Positions 1 to 10,856 of a DNA stretch of 64,000 nt are shown here, in pieces. The notes beneath the pieces were generated by a model that saw only the letters and a list, made by a program, of their open reading frames with translations, did not search any database and was not told the DNA's origin. Both the position numbers and the translations under genes were made by a program. Origin of the DNA: Apis mellifera. Its lineage: Eukaryota > Arthropoda > Insecta > Hymenoptera > Apidae. Position 1 is the stretch's first letter. Each line of letters opens with the position of its first letter. The DNA lies in the NCBI RefSeq assembly GCF_003254395.2, contig NC_037640.1, positions 8,972,289-9,036,288 of the forward strand, written 5' to 3'.

Positions 1-3000
1 AATTTCTTTTGCGACGAAAATTATTTCGATTCTTTTTTTTTTGTCTTTTGTCTTTCGTTTCTGCTGGCAAATATATGGTGAAAGTTTTTAAAATAGTTCA
101 AGTTTATTTTGACAGAGGAAATTGTTATTTATTTATTTATTTTTTGGAGATTTTACAGATTTCTTGTGTTTTTGGAAATTTATTAAACTTGTCTAGGAAT
201 TTTATCTTAATTTTATATTCCTGTTAACCTTTTTGAGAGAGGGTTGATTTGTTAAACGAAGTCTATGAAGCGTATCGCGCAATCGTGGGATGATTCTTGT
301 TTGTTGGTTCGTTGGTTTCGTGGATGGATCGTGTTACACTCGATTGACACTCGAAAATCGGCTTACTCGAACGTAAATTAATGAGGAGAAAAAGGATTGA
401 AAGATGTGGTATTATTTCTTTCTTGAAGAGAAAGATGGATTAAGATAGCCCTTTTTCAACATCTTTAATAAATATTTCAAGCTTCATATTATGCACTTAC
501 GTTCTACGTTCAAAATTCCCCGTTGGTTGTAATTTCTCTCAGCAGAAAGTGTACTGAAAAAAGGGAATTCTTAAATGATTTAAATAATTCAAAAAGAAAA
601 ATTAATTTTCTCGTACCACTTAAAAAAAAAATCACTTAAAACTCTTTGCATGCAGTAATAATTTTAAAGTAAATTCCATTCAAAGTGTTTTATCATGGAA
701 CATTACTTTATTCTATATTTCTTTAATATTGAAACAAAATCAAATTTTTATCTGAAAGATAATCAAAATGATCAAAATTGTTAATGATAATGTTCAGAAC
801 AGAATTTTTTATCATTCATAACACAAAGAAAAAGAAACGAAATTATCATAATGAAGGAAATGAATCTTAAAATGAATCTCCTCGATCCAAAGATTCCTCA
901 ATATGGGATTGTAGGCCTCAAATTAGCAGCTAGGGCGGCAGACTAACCGAGAGGGGGGGTTAATCCGATTTGCATTTAATCATTTCACGTGCGATGAATA
1001 TTCAAAGCACACATCGAAGCGTTTTGCTTTCTCGTCGAGGTGTTGCATCAACCACCTCATCGTTGCGCGCTTACCTTTCTTCCTTTCATTACTATCATTA
1101 CTCATCTATCGCCAACTTTTTGCCTGTTTGTTAAAAGCAATTTGTTTCAACTTGCGTCTGAACGAGGGACAAATTATCTCGACTAATAATAATTATCGAA
1201 CGATCATTCTAATCTAATTATTCAAATCTTCAAGTCTTCTCATAATGAAGTTGAAGATAATAATAATAGAAATAAATTGTATCTGATAATTGAATGATTC
1301 TCCAGATCCAAATCTTCCCTCTTTTTGAGGCTTAATCGTAAATCATATCCGATCAATTATCGAAAAAGTTTAAATCTTGCTTCTTCTTGAAAAGAAAAAC
1401 GAAAAGTAACAACAGAAATTAAGTAGATAGGAAGGTATCGAAATGCAAATAATGAATATTTAAAAGTGGTGAAAGAACAATGTGAAAACAAGTGAATTCT
1501 TCGTTTCTTGTCGAGTTGGTTAACACAACTCGAATCACAAGATATATGTTTTATTGTTTGCATAAAAATGGATCACGAGTTATCTCGTGCTTTATCTCGC
1601 CGATGAATATTCATTATTATCGAGCAACAGCTCAATTTTTAAGCAAATTTGCCTTGCTTAATCAACCCGCGTTGATGATATTTGACAATGGTTAAGAGCT
1701 TCTCGATATTCAAATTAAAGCCCTTTCTTTGATGTGTCAAAGCACGTATACGATTACTTTTTTTGCACGTTTTATTGATTCGCAGTTTCATCTTCTCGTA
1801 AAATAAACTTCACGAATATAATTCTACGATAATATACGATTTAAACACGTGAAAATTATCGAAGATAATCATCTAGTTTCCCCTGAAAAATTGAAACTTT
1901 TTAAAAAATTGGAATTTCTGGAGTGAAATCGAATCCTCGAGAGCGCAATATTTTTTTTTAATTGTTTAATGGAGCCACTTGGAAAATGGAGAATAGAGTT
2001 CTCTGCGTAAGAAGGATTTTCACTCGAAGTTACGAGGATATAGAATTTCACGATGCGGGGACCGGGGCAAAAAGCGTGCATCCTCGAAATGCAAATTTGA
2101 GAAATTGTCCATGTTAACCGTGGAAGCATTATAAAACATGAGGTTCCATTAAAACGACGCGAAAATGGCTTTACCGCAACCGGGTCTTTTATTATTAATT
2201 TCCACTCCGTTTTTCTCTTTGCCGCGCGAATTACGGTCCCAGCAAAATCGTTGGAACCGAGAAACGCGAGGAGGCGCGATTCCTTTCGCGAAAACGCCAC
2301 TTCGTTTGCTTCCAGCTATGAACAGATTCGATGTGCATATTTAATTATACCGATTTATCGGAAAAGCAAACGGACGATGTCGTAAAACGAAGCAACGGAT
2401 GCAATCTAATTATAAAATATATCGAATAAAGTAATAATTCATGGAGGACAGTTTTAGCAGCTTTCGAATCAAAGATTTTAAAATTTCTTTCCCTCCAACA
2501 TATCATTTTTCCATATTTATATAATTCTCTGTCTAAAAACAATTTATTGAGATGAATATTAAAAAATTCCAAAGATGAATCTTAACTTCCATCATCCCCT
2601 TTCTTATCAAAAATATATATAGAAAACAATTTGTTCCAAGACCTAGAAAAAAAGGTATCGAATTTAAGCCCAACAAGCTTTCTAAATAAAAGTGTATAAG
2701 TCGAACTAAAAAAAATGATACAAAAATGAAAAAATTTACACAAATGGCGAATTTTCGAAACGAGAACAAGAGTGCGCCACGGTGAAAAGTATGTTAAAGA
2801 CGGAGAGAAACGAAGAAGAGTGGAGAGTTATAATTTCGCAGCGTGAGAGGGGGATTGGAAGAAAAAAGAAAAAAGCAGGAAGAGGTAAAAGAACGTGCGT
2901 TCGTTTCCGCGATGTCCCGTTTCCATGTTCGAAAGCCCCTCGAAGAAAGCTCATCCTCTTAGCAATCTGTTAAATATTCACGAGAAGCGGCCGTTTGAGA

Positions 3001-5200
3001 AGCGTGCGTTACGACGTTGAGTCGACGAGTTGCGGGACCTCGACAGATTCAAGGGGGAGGGGGAAGGGTTCACCTGGCGTCGAGGCTCTCGAGAACCGGC
3101 ACGCTTTTCCTGCTCCTTCCTTCCTTCCTTTCTTCTAACCCATCTTGGCTGAGACAAAAGCCTCGTTAAGATTTCCACCTTGAAAATTACTGCGCGCCCG
3201 ATTAAAAGGGGTGCTCGGTTTCATTATTAAACCTTCAACCGTTCTCCGCTTGTTTACGCTTCTCCCCCGTTCTTGCGTTTCGCGCAACTGTCGCGACCCG
3301 AGATATTCTCATTTTCTCAGATGGACTTTGTTGGATTGTTGCTTGATCGTTGCTTGAACGAGGAGTAACGGAGTAATTGGATATTCGAGAGAGATTCGTG
3401 AAAATGCGTGATTTCATGGAGGCGAAGAAACGTTTTCTTTCGAATGCGTTTATGTTTTATATATGTATATTTTGATCGAATGGTGTAGAGAGATTCGTGT
3501 GATTTTGAATCGATATTGGTGTGGAAGGAAAAATTGGCGAATACTTTTTCTGCTGGATTTAAGTGATATGATTGATGGAACAATAGATATTGGATGTTGC
3601 AATGGAAGGCAATATGAAAAGGATCGCGATTTTGGAGAGTTTTGTGGAGAGTGATCTTGGTATAAGTTAAGTTTTCGCGTGTCTACACGAAAATATTATT
3701 ATGTGAGAATTATATTTCTCGAAGAATTGTGAATATAATAATATTATGTTTGTAATTATAAAAGAAATCTTGGAAAAGGTTGGAGAGAGAATAATTCTCC
3801 AATTAAAATTGCGGAGATATAATGGAACGTGCGTCGTGATAAGACAAAATTCAATATTCCACTCTCTCAAACGACGTTGATCACTAATTAAGTTACTCGA
3901 GGCAAATCCGCGAATATTGCTAGAGAATCGTCGATAATGATAGGAATTGTTCGCTAAATGGAGTTTATAATCCGTTTATACGAAACGTATATTATATTAT
4001 ATACGTTTAACTCGGACAAACATCATGTTCCAATAAATCAAAAACGATCATCAGATCTGAATCTGAATTTTGAAGTTAAATTCTTAAATTCTTGGCTCGT
4101 AAATCTTTATTCAAATTTAAAAATAGAATTTAATGCTAAGCAAGATTTCTTTCTTTTCACGCTAATAAAAAAATCTATCAAACAATTATTATCTCTCGTT
4201 CGAATTCAAAAGATTTCGATTCTTCTCATCACTTCGAGATTATTTCAGGATCATCGAGCTTCTCTACAAATTCCCAGAGGTTTCCTATTCCTGTTCTAGA
4301 TCCAACAACGGAAACCTGTCGCGATATACTTCGAATCCAGATTCCTTTGGAGCTTGAAAAAAGATCTTGTAATCACGAAAAATTCAATGAATCGGCCAAA
4401 GAATCCCCAGTAATTTCCCCATAATCCACCTAATCGCCATTTCTTTTATACATAGAATCGTCGAAACTATGCATTAGATCAATGTACCGAGATTCAAAGC
4501 GATTCTTAAATTATTCAGTTTAAATTTCAACCACCACCCTCGAGTCTGACTTGTAAACTGTGCGATGATGGGCCTTAACCTTTTTATCGTCTCTCCTGCT
4601 CGAGATGAATTTTAAGGATGCTCAACACTCTAAAGTACACCTCTAAAGCTACTTTTTTTTCTTTTTTTTCACTTGTTCTGTGGTTTACAGTCTTCTGTGA
4701 CTTGTGTCATGATTTCTCATAAGGATTTTTTTAATTTGGTTGATCCCTGTTTGGAAAATTCGAATGTGTTTGGACAACTCACTTATTACACCGTGGTTAA
4801 TTTATTTATACAAAAATATATAAGCTTACAAAATAATGTACAGATGGTTCTTAAACTATATATAACAATTTGTTTAATATAATAAAATTTGTCAAATCGC
4901 TCTGACAAATTACAAATGCAGTAATTGTTTCGGTTATTGTTTGTCAATGCAAAACGAATAATATGTTGCTAAAATAAGATTTTCGTGTAGAATCGATGAC
5001 AATTAGCATCGGTGGGATTAAAATTGGATTTTCTCGTTGCTCTTTGTCATTGAATAAATCTATGGATATTCTCATCTTGCTTCGATTACTACAAATTCTT
5101 ATATTAATTTCTTCGATCAATTCATTAAATTGACAAGCTTTGTATCGAGGAGATCGAAATATCTGTTAAATGTTCAATAATAATTTGTTGATACATTAGC
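1..5200. other. AT-rich non-coding stretch upstream (plus-strand sense) of the peptide gene
   Basis: No coding exon can be supported here. Open frames are at most 143 codons, overlap on both strands and show no recognisable domain. Local texture includes homopurine-rich DNA around 2790-2920, a short TTCC run near 3115-3130 and a C/G-richer patch at 2980-3310. No tRNA, rRNA or transposase signature was seen by eye. Weakly conserved exons or regulatory DNA could be missed. Confidence 0.6.
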
Positions 5201-5213
5201 GCTTCTTAATCGT

Positions 5214-5219
5214 TTTATT
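5214..5219 (-). terminator. Candidate poly(A) signal AATAAA of the peptide gene
   Basis: The plus strand reads TTTATT, giving AATAAA on the minus strand. It is the first canonical hexamer noticed after the stop codon at 5527 and would give a 3' UTR of about 300 nt, plausible for a small insect gene. The cleavage site cannot be fixed from sequence alone, and AATAAA is common by chance in DNA this AT-rich. Confidence 0.35.
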
Positions 5220-5526
5220 GGTTTCTTTCAATCGACACGCGTGATTTACGGCAGTTCTTCGATGGAAGTTCGTTTGTTTAATTGTTTTCCAATCAAGAAT
5301 TCGCGCAGCGATCGTCATCGACTATAACAATACGAAAATATATGTAAAACTATTTTGTACCTGTTCACTAACTTAATCGTTAATTTACGGTGTCAGTTCC
5401 ATCGTTCTAATCAACAATCTGATAACTTATCAATTATAACTAATTAATTTAACGCGATTAAATATAAATTTATGATGCTGACCGTGTGATCGAAACCGGT
5501 GGTTATAAATCGAAGAAGCGTCGAAT

Positions 5527-6280
5527 TTAACGACCCCAACCGGCTCTGTAACAAGGAAAATTTTAATTGAAAATAATTATTTATATATATATATATATAT
5601 AATTTCCGAGAATTAAATATACACGCGTGTGTGCACGCGTAATTAATTTTATTTTCGTATTCTCGATATATCGTGCACTTTGGCCGAAGAAATAAAATCG
5701 ATTATTAATAGATTATTATTAATTATAATCGACCGGCGAACAATTTCACTCGATTAACCTTCGAAAATTTAATTTCATGCACCGCGGATTTTCTCTTCCT
5801 CTGTTTTAATCTTCTAAACGGTGAACATAATTACGAATCGACGATAAATTTCCTTACCCAACGTTTCCGTACGATATGGTAGATGCCCTTCGTTCTAACT
5901 GGAAACTGCCAACGTCGATATCGTCTTGGTCGTAGTACGGTCTGACGAGCCAAAACGCGTACGGATAGTACAAAGTATTTCTCGGTGCAAACACCTCGCC
6001 ATTATCTGTTATAAGTCCAAAATTATTAATCACAAATTTAATTTAGTTTAATTTTTCACAAAGGCTTTTAAAAATTAATACTTAATACTTATTTATTTGT
6101 ATCATTTCTTAAGGTTCATTCTCAAATCTCAACGAATATATCTTATATAAAATCCAAAGGATTTCAAAGTTTTTATCGATCGGTTAAAAACTTACCGTTT
6201 CGCTGAGGAACCGGTTTCGCTACGACGATAGTCAAAAGTAAGCAGACGATGCAAAGGGCAGACACCACACTTCTCGCCAT
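5527..6280 (-). CDS. Small secreted neuropeptide-like precursor, three coding exons (6280-6196, 6005-5858, 5545-5527)
   Basis: The ATG is at 6280-6278. The first 21 residues form a clear signal peptide (MARSVVSALCIVCLLLTIVVA) with likely cleavage before KPVPQRN. Exon 1 ends AAACG|GTAAGT at 6196 in phase 1. Exon 2 begins after TTATAACAG at 6005, restores Asp, and encodes an aromatic-rich segment (NTLYYPYAFWLVRPYY) and an acidic stretch (DQDDIDVG), then LERR. It ends at GTTGG|GTAAGG (5858) in phase 2. A pyrimidine-rich acceptor (TTTTCCTTGTTACAG) starts exon 3 at 5545, which keeps frame and gives GAGWGR then TAA. The product is about 83 residues. Cleavage after Arg-Arg would release ASTISYGNVGAGW followed by Gly-Arg, the usual C-terminal amidation signal. 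The frame is seen directly; a secreted hormone or neuropeptide role is inferred from the precursor layout. I do not recognise the family: it lacks the cysteines of defensin-like peptides and the Gln start of AKH. A weaker alternative acceptor at about 5801 would give another tail. Confidence 0.72.
5581..5602. repeat. (TA)n microsatellite in intron 2 of the peptide gene
   Basis: An uninterrupted TA run of about 20 bases lies inside the intron between the second and third coding exons, about 35 bases before the exon 3 acceptor on the minus strand. It may be polymorphic in length. Confidence 0.85.
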
Positions 6281-6343
6281 GATTTCGCTCTCGGATGAAT
6301 AGGGAAGCTCGTGAGACGTAATCGAAGTCCGGTTTTTCTCTGC

Positions 6344-6375
6344 TGATCCCCGATACCTTGATTCTCTCTTATATA
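6344..6375 (-). promoter_or_regulatory. TATA box plus initiator of the peptide gene
   Basis: On the minus strand TATATAAG lies at 6375-6368 and an initiator-like TCAGCA at 6346-6341, with its A at 6344. The first T of the TATA box is 31 bp from that A, the spacing expected for a focused insect core promoter. It would give a 5' UTR of about 64 nt to the ATG at 6280 and contains no upstream ATG I noticed. Focused TATA promoters are typical of tightly regulated tissue-specific genes, consistent with a peptide hormone. Confidence 0.6.
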
Positions 6376-7984
6376 CAAAAGGAGCGGTACGCACCGTGAC
6401 ACACTGATCTGTTTGTGCTGCAACAAATAACCTGTTAATCGCGTTCGCAAAACGCATCGAATCCTGCTAATAAGAAGTGCAATCTTGTCGCGTGTAAATC
6501 GTTCAGTTCGTTTCGCATGAAAACAATTTAGTCTGTTAATATGTTAATATCTCGTATGTTTATTCTTTGTTTTTTTTTTTTTACGGGATATTTGCTTTTT
6601 CGTTGAAACATCGTATCTTTGATAAATTCTTTCTTTCTTTAAAATCGATCAACTTTGAAAATTCGATCAAAAAATCGTTTCAAGCTTTGATATTCGACTT
6701 CTCGATCGTATTTCTTTAATTCGAGATAAATATCGTTGAAATAAGATGTTATTATCGCGCATAGTCTCTTATTATTTCCAAGAACGAAAAAGTACCGTCG
6801 TTCCTAAACGCATCGCCCCGGGGAATACATGGAAATCTGCGTTCTATAATTTTTCGCGGGAAACAATGAATACCGCGAAACAGAAAATACAGAAATTACG
6901 AGGAATCTATAAGTTGACACACGCGAATCGGCGTGTATTATCACATATATCGTTTCCAATCATCGTTTTCAATTCTGACTGATTATATATTTAAATACTC
7001 GCAAATTATTCGCGAGTTAGCGTAATCATTCGGGGTATCGTGGTTATCTTGGCTGAAATTAGTCGTCGTTAAATGCCTTATCTCGGCATGGCTACCTGTT
7101 TACCATCGTTTAATGCCACTTTCATTATCATTATCGTTGCCAAATTAATGTAATTTCCTATTTAGGCACACACGCACTCTATTATCGTCTCGTCCTATCC
7201 GATAACTAAACTCCTCCTCCTCCTCCTCCTCCTCCTCGATGTGGCTGCACGATAATACGGGAATACGTAATTAGTTTCGGTAATTATCAACGAGTTGTAG
7301 CGTGTACGGAATTAACGAATCCATATTATGGCATATTTATGGTGTGGTACGCTTGTATATTTTGCAGATCCAAACTCTCTCGAGATAAGAAGAAAAATAC
7401 GTGAATAGGATCTAAACTGTTGAAGAGGATTGCAATTGATTCGTATAAATATCTTCTTTCTTGTAATATCGTCACCTAATTTTGTTCAATCCAAATATTC
7501 CTTTCGATTCGAATCGATTTCTCGAAAACAATATCGAGGGAAACTTCATCCGTTAAACGTTGGTGTCGCGGCAACGCCTTGCTACCAATAACCCTTCTCC
7601 CTCCCTCCAGTGGAAACTTGCGATGGATACTTGTTTCATAAAGGCTATCGGCCACGGTTGGCTGTTAAGAACCCCCTCCCCTCCCCTCCTATCCGATTAC
7701 GATTGTTGCCAAGGTCTTATGGCTTTATGATACCGCCGCTACTTTAAACTACTAATGCAATTTCGCGGTATAACGAACAATAGGATCAGTGGGAAAGTTG
7801 GGACTATCCGATTGAACTCCTAGAGCTAATTGGAGAGTTAGCATCATCGATGATGTATCGCGTAGAGTCGCATATAGAGAGAGCCGTGTATAGGATTTCT
7901 TGCTTTCGCCATTTTGTAACTTTCGAACGCTTTCATCGGATTTAGTTTATATATGTATATATATTATCGATATATACGAGATGT
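6376..7984. other. Upstream flank of the peptide gene, no further gene seen
   Basis: The sequence beyond the TATA box contains poly(T) near 6572-6583, a CTC microsatellite and CpG-rich patches such as 7555-7760. A perfect 14 bp palindrome (CATCATCGATGATG) lies at 7842-7855. Open frames are short. It may hold enhancers of the peptide gene, but no specific binding site can be called with confidence. Confidence 0.5.
7211..7237. repeat. (CTC)9 microsatellite
   Basis: Nine perfect CTC triplets in a row. There is no open frame giving them a coding role, so this is a simple repeat. Confidence 0.95.
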
Positions 7985-9600
7985 TTGTCAAAATTTATTA
8001 ATAAAAATTAAAATTTAATTCCAAGAATTTCTCTCTATCGATGAAATTTCTATGACTTTTTTTTAGCAAAAATTGTTAGAGTTTCCAAAATAGGGGTAAA
8101 ATTAATAAAAATTGAATTGAACGAAGAATTTCTATCATCTATCGATGAAATTTCTATGAATTCTTTTTAGCAAAAATTGTTAGAGTCTCCAAAATAGGGG
8201 TAAAATTAATAAAAATTGAATTCAATTCCAAGAATTTCTCTCTATCGATGAAATTTCTATGACTTTTTTTAGCAAAAATTGTTAGAGTCTCCAAAATAAA
8301 GGTAAAATTAATAAAAATTGAATTCCAAGAATTTCTCTCTATCGATGAAATTTCTATGAATTTTTTTTAATAAAAATTGTTAAAGTCTCCAAAATAGGAA
8401 TAAAATTAATAAAAATTTAATTCCAAGAATTTCTCTCTATTGATGAAATTTCTATGATTTTTTTTAGCAAAAATTGTTAGAGTCTCCAAAATAGGGGTAA
8501 AATTAATAAAAATTGAATTCAATTCCAAAAATTTCTCTCTATCGATGAAATTTCTATGAATTTTTTTTAATAAAAATTGTTAAAGTCTCCAAAATAGGAA
8601 TAAAATTAATAAAAATTTAATTCCAAGAATTTCTCTCTATCAATGAAATTTCTATGAATTTTTTTTAGCAAAAATTGTTAGAGTCTTCAAAATAGGGGTA
8701 AAATTAATAAAAATTGAATTCAATTCCAAGAATTTCTCTCTATCGATGAAATTTTTTTAACAAAAATTGTTAGAGTCTCCAAAATAGAAGTAAAATTAAT
8801 AAAAATTGAATTCAAATCCAAAAATTTTTCTCTATTGATGAAATTTCTATGATTTTTTTTAGCAAAAATTGTTAGAGTCTCCAAAATAGGGATAAAATTA
8901 ATAAAAATTGAATTCAACGAAGAATTTCTCTCATCTATCGATGAAATTTCTATGACTTTTTTTTAGCAAAAATTGTTAAAGTCTCCAAAATAGGAATAAA
9001 ATTAATAAAAATTTAATTCCAAGAATTTCTCTCTATCAATGAAATTTCTATGAATTTTTTTTAGCAAAAATTGTTAGAGTCTTCAAAATAGGGGTAAAAT
9101 TAATAAAAATTGAATTCAATTCCAAGAATTTCTCTCTATCGATGAAATTTCTATGAATTTTTTTTAACAAAAATTGTTAGAGTCTCCAAAATAGAAGTAA
9201 AATTAATAAAAATTGAATTCAAATCCAAAAATTTTTCTCTATTGATGAAATTTCTATGATTTTTTTTAGCAAAAATTGTTAGAGTCTCCAAAATAGGGAT
9301 AAAATTAATAAAAATTGAATTCAACGAAGAATTTCTCTCATCTATCGATGAAATTTCTATGACTTTTTTTTAGCAAAAATTGTTAGAGTCTTCAAAATAG
9401 GGGTAAAATTAATAAAAATTGAATTCAACGAAGAATTTCTCTCATCTATCGATGAAATTTCTATGAATTAGCAAAAATTATTAGAGTCTCCAAAATAGGG
9501 ATAAAATTAATAAAAATTGAATAATTTTTCTCATCTATCGATGAAATTTATATCACTTCTTTTTTTAGCAAAAATTTTTAGAATCTTCAAAGTAAAATTT
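7985..9600. repeat. AT-rich minisatellite array, about 16 units of ~90-107 bp with higher-order structure
   Basis: Each unit carries the cores GATGAAATTTCTATGA, AGCAAAAATTGTTAGAGTC and TAAAATTAATAAAAATTGAA in the same order. The first core recurs near 8040, 8147, 8248, 8344, 8443, 8541, 8641, 8837, 8940, 9038, 9140, 9243, 9347, 9449 and 9540, with a truncated copy near 8746. Units differ by point changes, poly(T) length and a variant linker (CAACGAAGAATTTCTCTCATC). Variant combinations recur as blocks: 8341 and 8541 (about 200 bp apart) and 8641 and 9037 (about 396 bp apart). The array therefore grew by multi-unit duplication. There is no long frame and no transposon end. Confidence 0.93.
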
Positions 9601-10828
9601 CTGTCTGTGGAAGAATTTGGACATCAACGACAATTATTTTATAAGTATCTTACAATCCACTAAACGAATATTCAGAAATGGCTTCGTCGTAATTCCATTA
9701 AAAAGAAAAGAAACAGAAATAGCATCCAAACAAGCGTTGTAATCACAAGGCGGAGCTAGGAGATGATTCTCTAATCGATTATCGTTATTTAGGTTGGCAA
9801 CGACGACGAGGAGAAAACCGAAGGAATGGTCGTCGACCAACCTTTAAGTCTTTGTTCTCGCGCGGAAAACCTGTCCACCCGACTGGTTTCTCCCTGCTTT
9901 TTCGCGTTTCTGTATTGTCTCTTCGTACACAGAAACGGAAAACGCACGGTGTCACGTGCGGCATAGTGAATGGACACGAACGTTCATTGAATAGTTAAGA
10001 TCTGGTGGTGGCGCGCTTCCGCTGGTAACGGCGACTACTCCGGGCTTTGTTCCTTCGTCGAGGTGTAGCCTCTTCTCTTCCCCACGTTTTTCCCTGCGTG
10101 GAAAAATCGAAGTCGAGGTATTTTACAAAGCTCCCTTCTGTTGATATCTCTTCGAAAAAATTGACTATCGATTTCACGTTTATCTGATGTATTATAGAAA
10201 GCTGGATTAACGAGAATGTTTTTTTTTTTTTGAAACGTTGGAAAAAAATTTGAAAAATTGAAAGTACGAACTTCAAAGTGATGGCATTTTTTTTCAAATG
10301 ATTTTTCTCTGTTGACGAAAAATTGGATTTCGTATTTTGGAAACGTTTGGGCATTTTTTTTTTTTAACTTTTTTCTTCTTTCTTTCTTTTTTTATTTTTT
10401 AAATAGAATAAATTGGAGTTTTTTTTTTTTTTGAAAAAATGTTGAGTTAACGTGATTAAAAGTAATTATGCGAATAATTTGATGGAATATTATGTGGAAT
10501 ATTTTATAAAATTGTCAACAAGCATTTAGATTCCTAGAAGATAACGTTAATGGAATTTAATTAAAAGGCACTTATCTTAATTAAAATGTTCTTATCTAAT
10601 CATCTTCATGTATGCAAATCCATTTCTCATGTTCAAAATGTGTGACAAGTACTGTATGTGTATGTATATAACGACATTGAAAGATTCTACGATGAGAAAC
10701 AAGTATCAAAAGAGAGAAAGAGAAAGAGAGAATAAATAAAAGAACAACTTTTTACCGACTCTAATTGTAAAGAGTTATGAAAAATACGATTGCAGGAAGC
10801 CACTCGAAAGTTGAAAAAGCGCGATGTA

Positions 10829-10856
10829 GAAAGAAAGAAAGAAAGAAAAAGAAAGA
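10829..10856. repeat. GAAA-rich simple repeat
   Basis: A run of AAAG/GAAA tetranucleotides within a longer purine-only stretch. Lys/Arg-rich translations across it reflect composition, not a gene. Confidence 0.85.

Noticed and set aside
5527..6280. Adipokinetic hormone or allatostatin B identity for the peptide precursor
   Set aside because: The peptide does not begin with Gln directly after the signal peptide, and it has a single Trp without the W-X6-W pattern.
7985..9600. CRISPR-like repeat-spacer array
   Set aside because: Units are directly adjacent degenerate ~100 bp repeats without unique spacers, in eukaryotic DNA.
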